Shown one piece after another: positions 34,544 to 42,163 of a stretch of 64,000 nucleotides of DNA. The DNA is taken from assembly GCA_964508715.1 (NCBI GenBank), contig CAZDUX010000001.1:248001-312000 (forward strand). Reading direction: 5' to 3'. A model generated the notes under the pieces. The model did no database searches, was not told the origin of the DNA, and saw nothing but the letters and a program-made list of their open reading frames with translations. The DNA comes from JAKALX01 sp964508715 (GTDB lineage: Bacteria; Chloroflexota; Dehalococcoidia; Tepidiformales; Tepidiformaceae). Each line of letters opens with the position of its first letter. The stretch's first letter is position 1. The position numbers and the translations under genes are program-made.

Positions 34544-35836
34544 CTAAACGGCCTCGAGCGCCTGGTCGAAATCTTCCTTGATATCGTCGATGTGCTCGAT
34601 CCCCACCGAGACTCGTACGAGGTCGGCTCCGACGCCCGCCATCGTCTGCTCCTCATCGCTCAGTTGCTGGTGCGTGGTCGATGCCGGATGAATCACGAGC
34701 GTTTTCGCATCACCGACATTCGCGAGGAGGCTCGCGAGCTTCACGTTGTTGATGAACTTCTTCCCCGCCTCCATGCCGCCTTTGACACCAAAGTTCAGCA
34801 TCGAGCCAAAGCGGCCGCCCTGAACGTATCGCTTCGCCAGGGTGTTGTACGGGTGGCTCTCCAGGCCGGGATAGTTCACCCACGCTACGGCAGGGTGTCG
34901 TTCGAGCCACTGTGCCAGCTCCATCGCGTTCTGGTCATGCCGCTCCACTCGAAGGGAGAGCGACTCGATCCCCTGGAGGTTGAGGAACGAATTGAACGGC
35001 GACTGGCACATGCCCAGGTCGCGAAGGCCTTCCACGCGCGCCTTGATGGCGAAGCAGATGTTGGCGCCATTGAAGTTGCCGAACACCTCCCAGAACTTGA
35101 GCCCGTGGTAGGCCGGCGAAGGCTCGGTCATCAATGGGTGCTTGCCATTGCCCCAGTTGAACTTCCCGCTATCGACAATGATGCCACCGATAGAGGTGCC
35201 GTGACCGTTGATCCACTTGGTCGTCGAGGCGACGACGATATCCGCGCCGTGATCGATGGGACGGATGCGATACCCGGCAGCCCCGAAGGTGTTATCGACC
35301 ACGAGCGGGATGCCCGCATCGTGCGCGATCTTCGCCAGGGCGGCGAAGTCGGGCACATTCAGGCGGGGGTTCCCAAACGACTCGATGTACAGGGCCTTCG
35401 TCCTGTCATCGATAAGCCGCTGGAACTCGGCCGGGTCGTCACCGTCGACGAACTTCACACCGATGCCCAGCCGTGGAAGTGAGACCTTGAACTGGTTGTA
35501 GGTGCCACCATAGAGGAGCGACGTGGAAACGATGTTGTCGCCTGCCTCGCAGATCGTTGCGAACGCGAGCAGCTGGGCCGACTGCCCGGATGACGTGGCG
35601 ACGGCCATCACGCCGCCCTCGAGTGCCGCCAGCCGATTCTCCATCACATCGGTGGTGGGGTTCATGATCCGGGTGTAGATGTTTCCGAACTGCTGGAGCG
35701 CGAAAAGTGCACCGGCGTGTTCGGCTCCTTCGAACACGTATGCGCTCGTCTGGTAAATCGGTACTGCGCGCGAACCGGTAGCCGGGTCCGGGGCTTGCCC
35801 CGCATGGACCTGCAGTGTCTCGTAGCGATAGGCCAA
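34544..35836 (-). CDS. metY: O-acetylhomoserine sulfhydrylase (aminocarboxypropyltransferase)
   Basis: A 430-residue Cys/Met-metabolism PLP enzyme. The PLP lysine is in VVASTTKWINGHG; the N-terminal HAGQAPDP...AVPIYQTSAYVF and the length (about 430, longer than MetB/MetC) point to O-acetylhomoserine sulfhydrylase, which makes homocysteine from O-acetylhomoserine and sulfide. With metX just downstream this gives direct sulfhydrylation. GGAGGGG precedes the start at a good distance. Confidence 0.94.
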   Translation of the reverse strand: MAYRYETLQVHAGQAPDPATGSRAVPIYQTSAYVFEGAEHAGALFALQQFGNIYTRIMNPTTDVMENRLAALEGGVMAVATSSGQSAQLLAFATICEAGDNIVSTSLLYGGTYNQFKVSLPRLGIGVKFVDGDDPAEFQRLIDDRTKALYIESFGNPRLNVPDFAALAKIAHDAGIPLVVDNTFGAAGYRIRPIDHGADIVVASTTKWINGHGTSIGGIIVDSGKFNWGNGKHPLMTEPSPAYHGLKFWEVFGNFNGANICFAIKARVEGLRDLGMCQSPFNSFLNLQGIESLSLRVERHDQNAMELAQWLERHPAVAWVNYPGLESHPYNTLAKRYVQGGRFGSMLNFGVKGGMEAGKKFINNVKLASLLANVGDAKTLVIHPASTTHQQLSDEEQTMAGVGADLVRVSVGIEHIDDIKEDFDQALEAV

Positions 35837-35896
35837 GGTACCCCTCCTATGTGAGTCATACCGCCCGGAGGCGAAGTTAGCCTATAGTCCGGTAAG

Positions 35897-35913
35897 TTGA
35901 CCACTTGAGTCAA
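35897..35913 (-). promoter_or_regulatory. Dyad overlapping the -35 region upstream of metY
   Basis: TTGAC and GTCAA arms flank a 7-nt spacer, about 60 nt before metY. On the minus strand the dyad includes TTGACT, a good -35, with GACTAT 18 nt downstream as a weak -10. An operator overlapping the -35 would suit repression of methionine genes. I found no SAM-riboswitch-like leader in the remaining short sequence. Confidence 0.35.
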
Positions 35914-35947
35914 GAATACGCGGGAAACGTGATCTTGCCCTGTCCTG

Positions 35948-36319
35948 CTATGCCTCGCTGACCTCGAATGCATAGGTCTCGATGACCGGGTTCGCCAGGA
36001 GCCGTGCACACATCTGGTCGACCACCCTCCTGGCGCCTTTCATGTTCTTCGCGTTGACCGTGACCTGGAAATACTTGCCGGAACGGACGCCCTGCACCCC
36101 ATCGAAGCCGAGTGAGCCAAGCGCATTTCCGATAGTGACGCCCTCCGGATCGTTGACCGTGGGCTTCAGAGCGACGTAGACCCGCGCCAGGAATGTCTGC
36201 TCATTATTCACCACGGGCGTGCCCGGCCGAGTCTCTTTCCTACCCTTCTTCTGCTTCTTACTCTTGTTATCTTTCTTATTCTTATTCTTCGTTGCCTTTT
36301 TGTCTTTGCCCTTGCTCAT
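35948..36319 (-). CDS. purS: PurS subunit of FGAM synthase with a lysine-rich N-terminal tail
   Basis: 123 residues. Positions 43-121 are a full PurS fold (ARVYVALKPTVNDPEG, then SGKYFQVTVNAKN), the small dimeric subunit that bridges PurQ and PurL in purine synthesis. Usual PurS is about 80-90 residues; here about 40 residues of almost pure Lys/Asn/Asp/Gln (KKDNKSKKQKKGRKE) precede it. The tail DNA is AT-rich and purine-rich, unlike the rest of the window. AGGAGG lies 12 nt before the ATG, so the tail is probably translated. purQ and purL are not in the window. Confidence 0.85.
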   Translation of the reverse strand: MSKGKDKKATKNKNKKDNKSKKQKKGRKETRPGTPVVNNEQTFLARVYVALKPTVNDPEGVTIGNALGSLGFDGVQGVRSGKYFQVTVNAKNMKGARRVVDQMCARLLANPVIETYAFEVSEA

Positions 36320-36490
36320 ACTAGCCTGCCGCCTCCTGGTGAGAGTCCTGGATATCTGGGATAAGTGCTATAACCTACCTGAATTCCCTTTATTGATACT
36401 TGATCTATACAGGTCCAAGGACAGACATAGGTTAACTTTAAGATAGGAATATCGTGTAGGCAGATTCCAGGCTTCATTGTTCTACTAGAA
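36320..36490. other. AT-rich spacer in the purine operon
   Basis: This stretch is markedly more AT-rich than the rest of the window and holds no gene. It contains nested inverted repeats, TAACCTA (36371-36377) with TAGGTTA (36428-36434) and ACCTG with CAGGT inside, so the transcript could fold. It separates the live purS from a broken copy of its start. Confidence 0.5.
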
Positions 36491-36566
36491 ACTATCTCTT
36501 CTTCTGCTTTTCCTGCTCTTCCTATTTCTTATCGTTTGCCCTCTTCTCGTCCTTTGCCCTTATCAT
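36491..36566 (-). pseudogene. Relic of the purS lysine-rich start, overlapping the purC stop
   Basis: An ATG overlaps the purC stop (ATGA) and opens a frame reading MIRAKDEKRANDKK, then amber, then EEQEKQKKR and another stop. It aligns along its length with the purS N-terminus (MSKGKDKKATKNKNKK...KKQKKGRK). At DNA level both begin AGGGCAAAG(G)AC after the ATG and both contain AAGCAGAAGAAG. It looks like a duplicated, nonsense-mutated copy of the purS start. Convergent low complexity is the alternative. Confidence 0.5.
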
Positions 36567-37450
36567 GGCTCCAAAGTTTGCCCGGTCAGCATTTCATATA
36601 CCATAAGGTACCTTTCTGAAGTTGCAAGAGCGACGTCGTCGGGAAGAGTGGGAGCGGGGTCGCCATCTTTCCAAACAGAGGCCATCCAGTCCCGAACCGG
36701 CTGCTTATCGAAGCTCGGTTGTGGCCCTCCTGGCTTGTAGCCGGCTATCGGCCAGAAACGTGACGAGTCGGGCGTCAACACCTCGTCAATCAGGATGACC
36801 TCTTCGTTCCAGAGCCCAAACTCGAACTTCGTATCAGCGATGATGATGCCTCGCTCCTGGGCGATGGTATGCGCATAGTCGTACACGGCGATTGTGCGCC
36901 GTTTCATTGCTGTAGCCTGCTCGTAACCAACGAGGGCCTCGAGTTGCTCCAGCGTGATGTTCTCGTCATGGCCGATTTCGGCCTTTGTCGAGGGTGTGAA
37001 AATCGTTTCGGGCAGGCGCTGCGACTCAACGAGCCCGGCAGGCAAGGGAATGCCACAGACGCCCTGGCTCCGCTGATACTCCTTCCAGCCCGAGCCTGAA
37101 AGATACCCGCGAGCGATGCACTCCGCGTCGAGCCGTTTCGCCTTCTTCACCAGCATCGATCGGCCGTAGTACCGGTCATCGAGCGGGAGTGGTACCTGGG
37201 CGGCGTTTTCCGCCGTGATGAGCGCGACGAAGTGGTTTGGAACGACCTCTTTGATTCGGTTGAACCACCATGCCGAGAGGCGTGTGAGGATCTCGCCCTT
37301 CCGGGGGATGCCGCCCCCGAGCACCACGTCGAGCGCGGATATCCGGTCGGTCGCCACGATGAGCAGGTGTTCGCCAAGGTCGTAGGTATCGCGTACCTTG
37401 CCACGGTGCCAGCGGTTGGGAAGGTCAGATTCGAGCATCAAGTCGGGCAT
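36563..37450 (-). CDS. purC: Phosphoribosylaminoimidazole-succinocarboxamide synthase
   Basis: A 295-residue SAICAR synthetase, joining CAIR and aspartate in purine synthesis. The N-terminal RGKVRDTYDL loop, SALDVVLGGGIPRKG and the signature segment IADTKFEFGL are present. It is longer than the ~240-residue bacterial form and closer to the yeast-like ~300-residue type (ARGYLSGSGWKEYQ). The ATG lies inside the upstream membrane-protein gene (26-nt overlap), with GGGGGAG as ribosome site. Confidence 0.95.
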   Translation of the reverse strand: MPDLMLESDLPNRWHRGKVRDTYDLGEHLLIVATDRISALDVVLGGGIPRKGEILTRLSAWWFNRIKEVVPNHFVALITAENAAQVPLPLDDRYYGRSMLVKKAKRLDAECIARGYLSGSGWKEYQRSQGVCGIPLPAGLVESQRLPETIFTPSTKAEIGHDENITLEQLEALVGYEQATAMKRRTIAVYDYAHTIAQERGIIIADTKFEFGLWNEEVILIDEVLTPDSSRFWPIAGYKPGGPQPSFDKQPVRDWMASVWKDGDPAPTLPDDVALATSERYLMVYEMLTGQTLEP

Positions 37451-38291
37451 CGGTTCTCCCCCTCAGGATTTCGAAGAATACGGTCGTCGTTGTCGCAAGG
37501 TAGGCCATGGCGGGGACGGTGAGTAGCGCCCATACGATGGTTCCCACCACGCTAGCCGCCAGTTCTACGTTCCGGCTGTCGCCTGCAAGCGTGAACGGGA
37601 TGGAGATGATGATGAGTGCGACAAAGGCGACGAAGAGCATGCCAAGGACGATCGGCAGCGAGCCAACGAGGACGCCAAGGAGCCGGATCACATTGCCATG
37701 GAGAAGGCCCCAGCTTGCACGCAGGGCGGCGCCGGGTGGCAGGTCATCGATGATAAGGAAGTAGAACATCGCGGCGAGCCGAAGCATCACCCATGCCACG
37801 ACGAGGGGAAGCACGACGGTTATCGAAACGATCAGCCCGCAAACGTAGAGTGCCACCAGCGTTAGCCCGAGGAGGAAAAGGCCGCCGAGTTTCGTGAATG
37901 GCGGGTCGAGATATTCTGCGAGCCGCCTGTGTGAACCTCGCCTCACGTTACTGATTGCAACGACCGACGCACCCACACCCACGAGGATGAACATGCCCCA
38001 GGCGAAGAAGAGGAGCGTGAACGAGAAGAGCAGGCCACGTGGTCCATCGAGCAGCGCCTGGGCGTTGAACAGGTCCTTCTGGTCGGAATAGACCGTCTGG
38101 TAGAGGACCCATGGGATTATCGCCCCGAGGACTGCGAGCGGAGCCTGCACCACAGCAAGCGGCGCGGCGATTTCGACGGCGTTCGCGGAAAAGAGCACCC
38201 GTGCCTCACGCAGTACCTGGCGGACCGAGACGCCGGGACGCCCGGGCGGTGGTGGGATATTGGGGAGCTGTGACGGCGCTTCGGGTGTCAC
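37425..38291 (-). CDS. Multi-pass membrane protein inside the purine operon
   Basis: A 288-residue protein with about six membrane helices from residue 40 onward, a Pro-rich N-terminal tail (SQLPNIPPPPGRPG) and no catalytic motif that I recognise. It resembles the broad group of glycerophosphodiesterase membrane-domain-like (DUF) proteins. It overlaps purB by 4 nt (ATGA) and purC by 26 nt, so it must be cotranscribed and translationally coupled with both. A link to purine or nucleobase handling is suggested by position only. Confidence 0.75.
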   Translation of the reverse strand: MTPEAPSQLPNIPPPPGRPGVSVRQVLREARVLFSANAVEIAAPLAVVQAPLAVLGAIIPWVLYQTVYSDQKDLFNAQALLDGPRGLLFSFTLLFFAWGMFILVGVGASVVAISNVRRGSHRRLAEYLDPPFTKLGGLFLLGLTLVALYVCGLIVSITVVLPLVVAWVMLRLAAMFYFLIIDDLPPGAALRASWGLLHGNVIRLLGVLVGSLPIVLGMLFVAFVALIIISIPFTLAGDSRNVELAASVVGTIVWALLTVPAMAYLATTTTVFFEILRGRTDARLDARI

Positions 38292-39580
38292 AGCCCAAGG
38301 CGCTCAAAGGTCGCGCCGATGTTCGTGAGGTAGAAACCGTAGTCGAAGAGCTCGTCAAGCTGTTCGGGCGAAACCCTGCTCGTTACCTCCGGGTCGCCAT
38401 CGAGGTTCTGACGAAACGCCACCCGCTCATTCCATGATTTCATTGCGTTCCGTTGGACGATAGCGTACGCATCCTGGCGGCTCATTCCTGTCTCGATGAG
38501 GGCCAGGAGTACGCGTTGCGAAAACACGAGGCCATACGATCGGTCGAGGTTCTCGCGCATGTGCTCGGGGAACACGGTGAGGCGTTCCATGACGCCCGCG
38601 AACAGGGAGAGGATATAGTCGAGCACCAGGCAGGCATCGGGGAACATGATCCGCTCGGTCGACGAGTGGCTGATATCTCGTTCATGCCACAGCGCCACAT
38701 TCTCCATCGATGTAAGGGCGTAGCCCCGGAGGATGCGGGCGAGCCCGGTGACCCGTTCACACAGCTCGGGGTTTCGTTTGTGAGGCATCGCACTCGAGCC
38801 GGTTTGGCCCTCGTCGAACGGCTCTTCGGCTTCGCGAACTTCTGTCTTCTGCAGGGCGCGGATCTCGGTTGCGAACTTCTCGAGCGATGCACCGATGATC
38901 GCCAGCGTTGTCACGAACTGCGCGTGGCGGTCGCGCTGAATTACCTGGGTTGAGGCATTCTCGAGGCCGAGCCCGAGCGCCCGGCAGACAATCTCCTCGA
39001 GCTCCGGTGGAACGGAGGCGTGTGTGCCGACGGTACCGCTGATCGCCCCGACGGCCACAGCCTCGCGTGCCGCCTCCAGTCGTTGGCGATTGCGGCGCAT
39101 CTCATCGACCCAGACTGCGAGCTTCAGCCCGAAGGTGGTCGGTTCGGCATGGACGCCATGGGTACGGCCAACGCAGAGGGTATCGCGGTGCCGCGATGCC
39201 TGCCGGGCGATGACTGCAGTGAGGTGGTCGACGCCTTTCAGGAGGAGGTCGCAGGCGTCTCGGAGCTGGAGGCCTGTGGCCGTATCCCAGACATCTGAGC
39301 TCGTGAGTCCAAAGTGCACATAACGACCTTCCTCGCCCAGCGATTCCGAAACTGACCTGAGGAACGCCGTCACGTCGTGGTGCGTAATGGCGATGTATTC
39401 GTTGATCTTGTCGAGATCGAACGAGGCGTTTCGTGCGATCAGTATGGCGGCCTCTCGGGGGATACGTCCGAGGTCGGCCCAGGCGGCACAGGCCGCGATC
39501 TCAACGTCGAGCCAGCGCTGGAACTTGTTCTGGTCGCTCCAGACGGCAGCCATTTCGGGGCGTGAGTAACGAGAAATCAT
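38288..39580 (-). CDS. purB: Adenylosuccinate lyase
   Basis: A 430-residue fumarase/aspartase-superfamily enzyme that splits SAICAR and adenylosuccinate, releasing fumarate. The signature GSSAMPHKRNPE is intact; catalytic His regions are in GRTHGVHAEPTTFG and TSSDVWDTA. Typical bacterial length. It is the first gene of the minus-strand unit purB, membrane protein, purC, purS. Confidence 0.96.
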   Translation of the reverse strand: MISRYSRPEMAAVWSDQNKFQRWLDVEIAACAAWADLGRIPREAAILIARNASFDLDKINEYIAITHHDVTAFLRSVSESLGEEGRYVHFGLTSSDVWDTATGLQLRDACDLLLKGVDHLTAVIARQASRHRDTLCVGRTHGVHAEPTTFGLKLAVWVDEMRRNRQRLEAAREAVAVGAISGTVGTHASVPPELEEIVCRALGLGLENASTQVIQRDRHAQFVTTLAIIGASLEKFATEIRALQKTEVREAEEPFDEGQTGSSAMPHKRNPELCERVTGLARILRGYALTSMENVALWHERDISHSSTERIMFPDACLVLDYILSLFAGVMERLTVFPEHMRENLDRSYGLVFSQRVLLALIETGMSRQDAYAIVQRNAMKSWNERVAFRQNLDGDPEVTSRVSPEQLDELFDYGFYLTNIGATFERLGL

Positions 39581-39679
39581 CTCCGCTTATGATAGGGGCT
39601 CGGGCCACCAAGACACCAAGCCGGCTGGCGGCTCATCGCCAGGCACGAGTGTGGCCCACCATCAACTGGAGAGGCGAAC

Positions 39680-40270
39680 GTGAGCAAAGGGCGCATCGAA
39701 GCATTCAGCGATGGTGTGCTCGCAATTCTCATCACGATCATGGTCCTCGAACTCCGGACTCCCGGCGGAGAGCACCTCTCGGACCTCCGGCCACTGGTAC
39801 CCGTGCTCATCGCCTACGTCCTGAGTTTCATGATGGTCGGGATCTACTGGGTGAATCATCATCACCTCTTCCAGGTGGTTGAACGCATCGATGGCAGGGT
39901 GCTCTGGGCGAATCTCTTTTTGCTGTTTGCCCTGTCGCTGGTACCGTTCGGCACGGCATGGGTCGGCAGCACCGAGTTCGCGCCGGTCCCGGTCACCGTA
40001 TACGGCGTCGCATTGCTGGCGGCTGCTGCAGTGTACTTCCTGCTCGTCCAGGCGCTTCTACGGATTCATGGCCCATCCTCGCAACTCGCGCGGGCCATCG
40101 GCCACGACCGAAAGGGACAGCTGTCTGCTGTGGGCTACCTGGCGGCTATCGCTGTCGGCCCGTGGATCCCGTACGTAGCCTGGGGCATCTATGTCGTCGT
40201 CGCCCTCGCCTGGGTCGTGCCAGACGTACGCATCACGCGTATCCTCGACCGGCACGAGCACCGGCCGTAA
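39680..40270 (+). CDS. TMEM175-family (DUF1211) potassium-channel-like protein
   Basis: 196 residues with six hydrophobic segments. The N-terminal R-x3-F-S-D motif (GRIEAFSDGVLAILITIMVLE, shown in parts: RIEAFSD and AILITI) is the hallmark of TMEM175. Bacterial members form tetrameric K+ leak channels. The gene is alone on the plus strand between two minus-strand purine units; GAGAGG precedes the start. Confidence 0.85.
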   Translation: MSKGRIEAFSDGVLAILITIMVLELRTPGGEHLSDLRPLVPVLIAYVLSFMMVGIYWVNHHHLFQVVERIDGRVLWANLFLLFALSLVPFGTAWVGSTEFAPVPVTVYGVALLAAAAVYFLLVQALLRIHGPSSQLARAIGHDRKGQLSAVGYLAAIAVGPWIPYVAWGIYVVVALAWVVPDVRITRILDRHEHRP

Positions 40271-40375
40271 GCCGCAGTTGAGGTATGCCTCCGGCCGGTT
40301 GTCCCGTCGTGCCAGTCTCAAAACGGGCCCGCGTCAGGAAAAGGCCAGCCGGCTACCCAACGGGATCGTCGATGA

Positions 40376-40843
40376 TCAGCCCTGCGACTGCTTCTCGCGG
40401 AATGCCGAATATGCGTGACGGATGTCGTCGTGGCTGAGCGAGAGGATTGATGCGGCCAGGTACGCGGCATTTCGTGCACCCCAGCCGCCGACGGCGACAC
40501 CTGCGACCGGTACGCCGGGAGGCATCTGCAAAACGCCGTAGATGGCATCGAGACCGCCGGCGACTTCGCTCGACGCGAGGGGGATGCCGATTACGGGCAG
40601 CGTCGTCTGGGCCGCCACTGCTCCAGGCAGGTGGGCAGCGCCCCCGGCGGCACAGATGAGGACCTCGAGCCCATCACTCTGCGCACGTTTGGCGAACTCC
40701 CGCACCCTGTCCGGGGTGCGGTGTGCCGACATCGCCCGGACGACATAAGGGATGCCCAGCGAATCCAGCACCTGCTTTGTGGGTTCGAGCAAAGGCTCGT
40801 CGTTCTTCGAGCCCATCAGGATAGCCACCAGCGGATTGCTCAT
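40376..40843 (-). CDS. purE: N5-carboxyaminoimidazole ribonucleotide mutase
   Basis: A 155-residue class I PurE, which moves the carboxyl group from N5-CAIR to CAIR. ILMGSKND, RAMSAHRTP and AGGAAHLPGAVAAQT are the diagnostic segments. The start MSNPLVAILMGSKND has GGAG upstream. It begins 2 nt after the purD stop, so the pair is cotranscribed. No purK is present in the window. Confidence 0.96.
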   Translation of the reverse strand: MSNPLVAILMGSKNDEPLLEPTKQVLDSLGIPYVVRAMSAHRTPDRVREFAKRAQSDGLEVLICAAGGAAHLPGAVAAQTTLPVIGIPLASSEVAGGLDAIYGVLQMPPGVPVAGVAVGGWGARNAAYLAASILSLSHDDIRHAYSAFREKQSQG

Positions 40844-40845
40844 GT

Positions 40846-42114
40846 TCAGACTCCGGCTGCGATATCGGTTCGGTACTGCGCGTCCATGAACTGGATGCGC
40901 CGCACGTTGTCGTAGGCTCTTGCCCGGGCTTCGGCCACCGTGCCGCCTGTTGCTGTCACCGTGAGCACCCGCCCGCCATTGGTAACGAGTCCACGCCGTT
41001 CGTCGAGTTTCGTCCCGGCGTGGAAGACGAGCACGTCGGGATCGACGTCGCCGACACCGGTGATTTCGTGGCCCAGCTTGTAGGTTGCCGGGTACCCACC
41101 ACTCGCCATTACTACCGAGACGGCAGCCTTCGGGGACCATTCGATGTTGATACTGTCGAGCTTCCCTTGTGCCGCCGCGAAGCAGATGTCGAAGAGGTCC
41201 GTCTCGAGCCGCGGCATGAGTGATTGCGATTCGGGATCGCCAAAGCGCGCGTTATATTCGAGCACGTATGGGCCGTCTTCGGTGACCATCAGCCCGGGGA
41301 AAAGCGTGCCATTGAACGGCGTACCGGCAGCCACCATTCCCGCCATGGTCCGTTCAACAACTTCGTTCCGGATGTGTGCCGCCAGGGAATCGTCAACCAT
41401 GGCGCTCGGGCTGTAGGTGCCCATACCGCCCGTGTTCAGCCCGATATCCCCATCCTGCGCGCGCTTGTAATCCGTCGCAAAGGGCATCATCACGGCTGTC
41501 TTGCCATCGCAGAATGCATGGGCACTGGCCTCCCAGCCGTTCAGCCGTTGTTCAATGAGCACCGTGTTGCCGGCCGAGCCAAAATCGCGGCGACGCATGA
41601 TGATGTCCAGGGCATTGAGGGCTTCGTGGTTGTCATTGCAGACCAGGGCCCCCTTGCCGGCCGCGAGGCCATCAGCCTTCACCACGATGCCACGGTCGGG
41701 GAGCGTCTCGACGTACGCACAGGCCTCGGCATAGTCGCTGAAAGTCCGTGCTGCGGCCGTACGAATGCCGTGCCCGACCATGAACTGCTTCGCGAATGCC
41801 TTGCTCGATTCGAGCTGTGCGGCTGCTTTCGTTGGTCCGTAACAGAGGACCCCTTCAGCGGAGAGGCGGTCCACGAGGCCGAGGGGCTGCGGGTCATCCA
41901 TCGTTGCAAGGTAGAAGTCGATCCGATGCTCTTTTGCCGCTTTGCTCAGGTTCTCGATGTCCTTGGGCTGAACCTGGAGATTGGTCCCAAGGCTTGCCGT
42001 GCCACCGTTACCAGGTGCGATGAACAGTTCATCGACCTTCGTACTCTGGCGCAGCTTCCAGGCGATCGCATGCTCACGTGCCCCGCTTCCGACCAATAAC
42101 ACTCGGGATCCCAT
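40846..42114 (-). CDS. purD: Phosphoribosylamine-glycine ligase (GAR synthetase)
   Basis: A 422-residue ATP-grasp ligase joining phosphoribosylamine and glycine. The N-terminal VLLVGSGAREHAIAWKL, the ATP-grasp VVKADGLAAGKGALV and the metal-binding LEYNARFGDPESQ are present. Full length for PurD; no PurM or PurN fusion. It directly precedes purE and follows guaA after a 49-nt gap. Confidence 0.96.
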   Translation of the reverse strand: MGSRVLLVGSGAREHAIAWKLRQSTKVDELFIAPGNGGTASLGTNLQVQPKDIENLSKAAKEHRIDFYLATMDDPQPLGLVDRLSAEGVLCYGPTKAAAQLESSKAFAKQFMVGHGIRTAAARTFSDYAEACAYVETLPDRGIVVKADGLAAGKGALVCNDNHEALNALDIIMRRRDFGSAGNTVLIEQRLNGWEASAHAFCDGKTAVMMPFATDYKRAQDGDIGLNTGGMGTYSPSAMVDDSLAAHIRNEVVERTMAGMVAAGTPFNGTLFPGLMVTEDGPYVLEYNARFGDPESQSLMPRLETDLFDICFAAAQGKLDSINIEWSPKAAVSVVMASGGYPATYKLGHEITGVGDVDPDVLVFHAGTKLDERRGLVTNGGRVLTVTATGGTVAEARARAYDNVRRIQFMDAQYRTDIAAGV

Positions 42115-42163
42115 TAGTACGACTCCTCAACGGCGCATCGGCCCACGACGAATGACAACCGGG

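Noticed and set aside
35837..35947. SAM riboswitch before metY
   Set aside because: The leader after the likely promoter is only about 60 nt and lacks the conserved cores of the SAM-I or SAM-II type that I know.
36320..36490. Purine riboswitch in the AT-rich spacer
   Set aside because: On the transcribed strand the nested repeats do not carry the conserved loop and junction bases of the guanine/adenine aptamer.
36320..36566. Insertion sequence remnant in the purine operon
   Set aside because: No transposase fragment, and the flanking similarity is explained by the duplicated lysine-rich coding tract rather than terminal inverted repeats.
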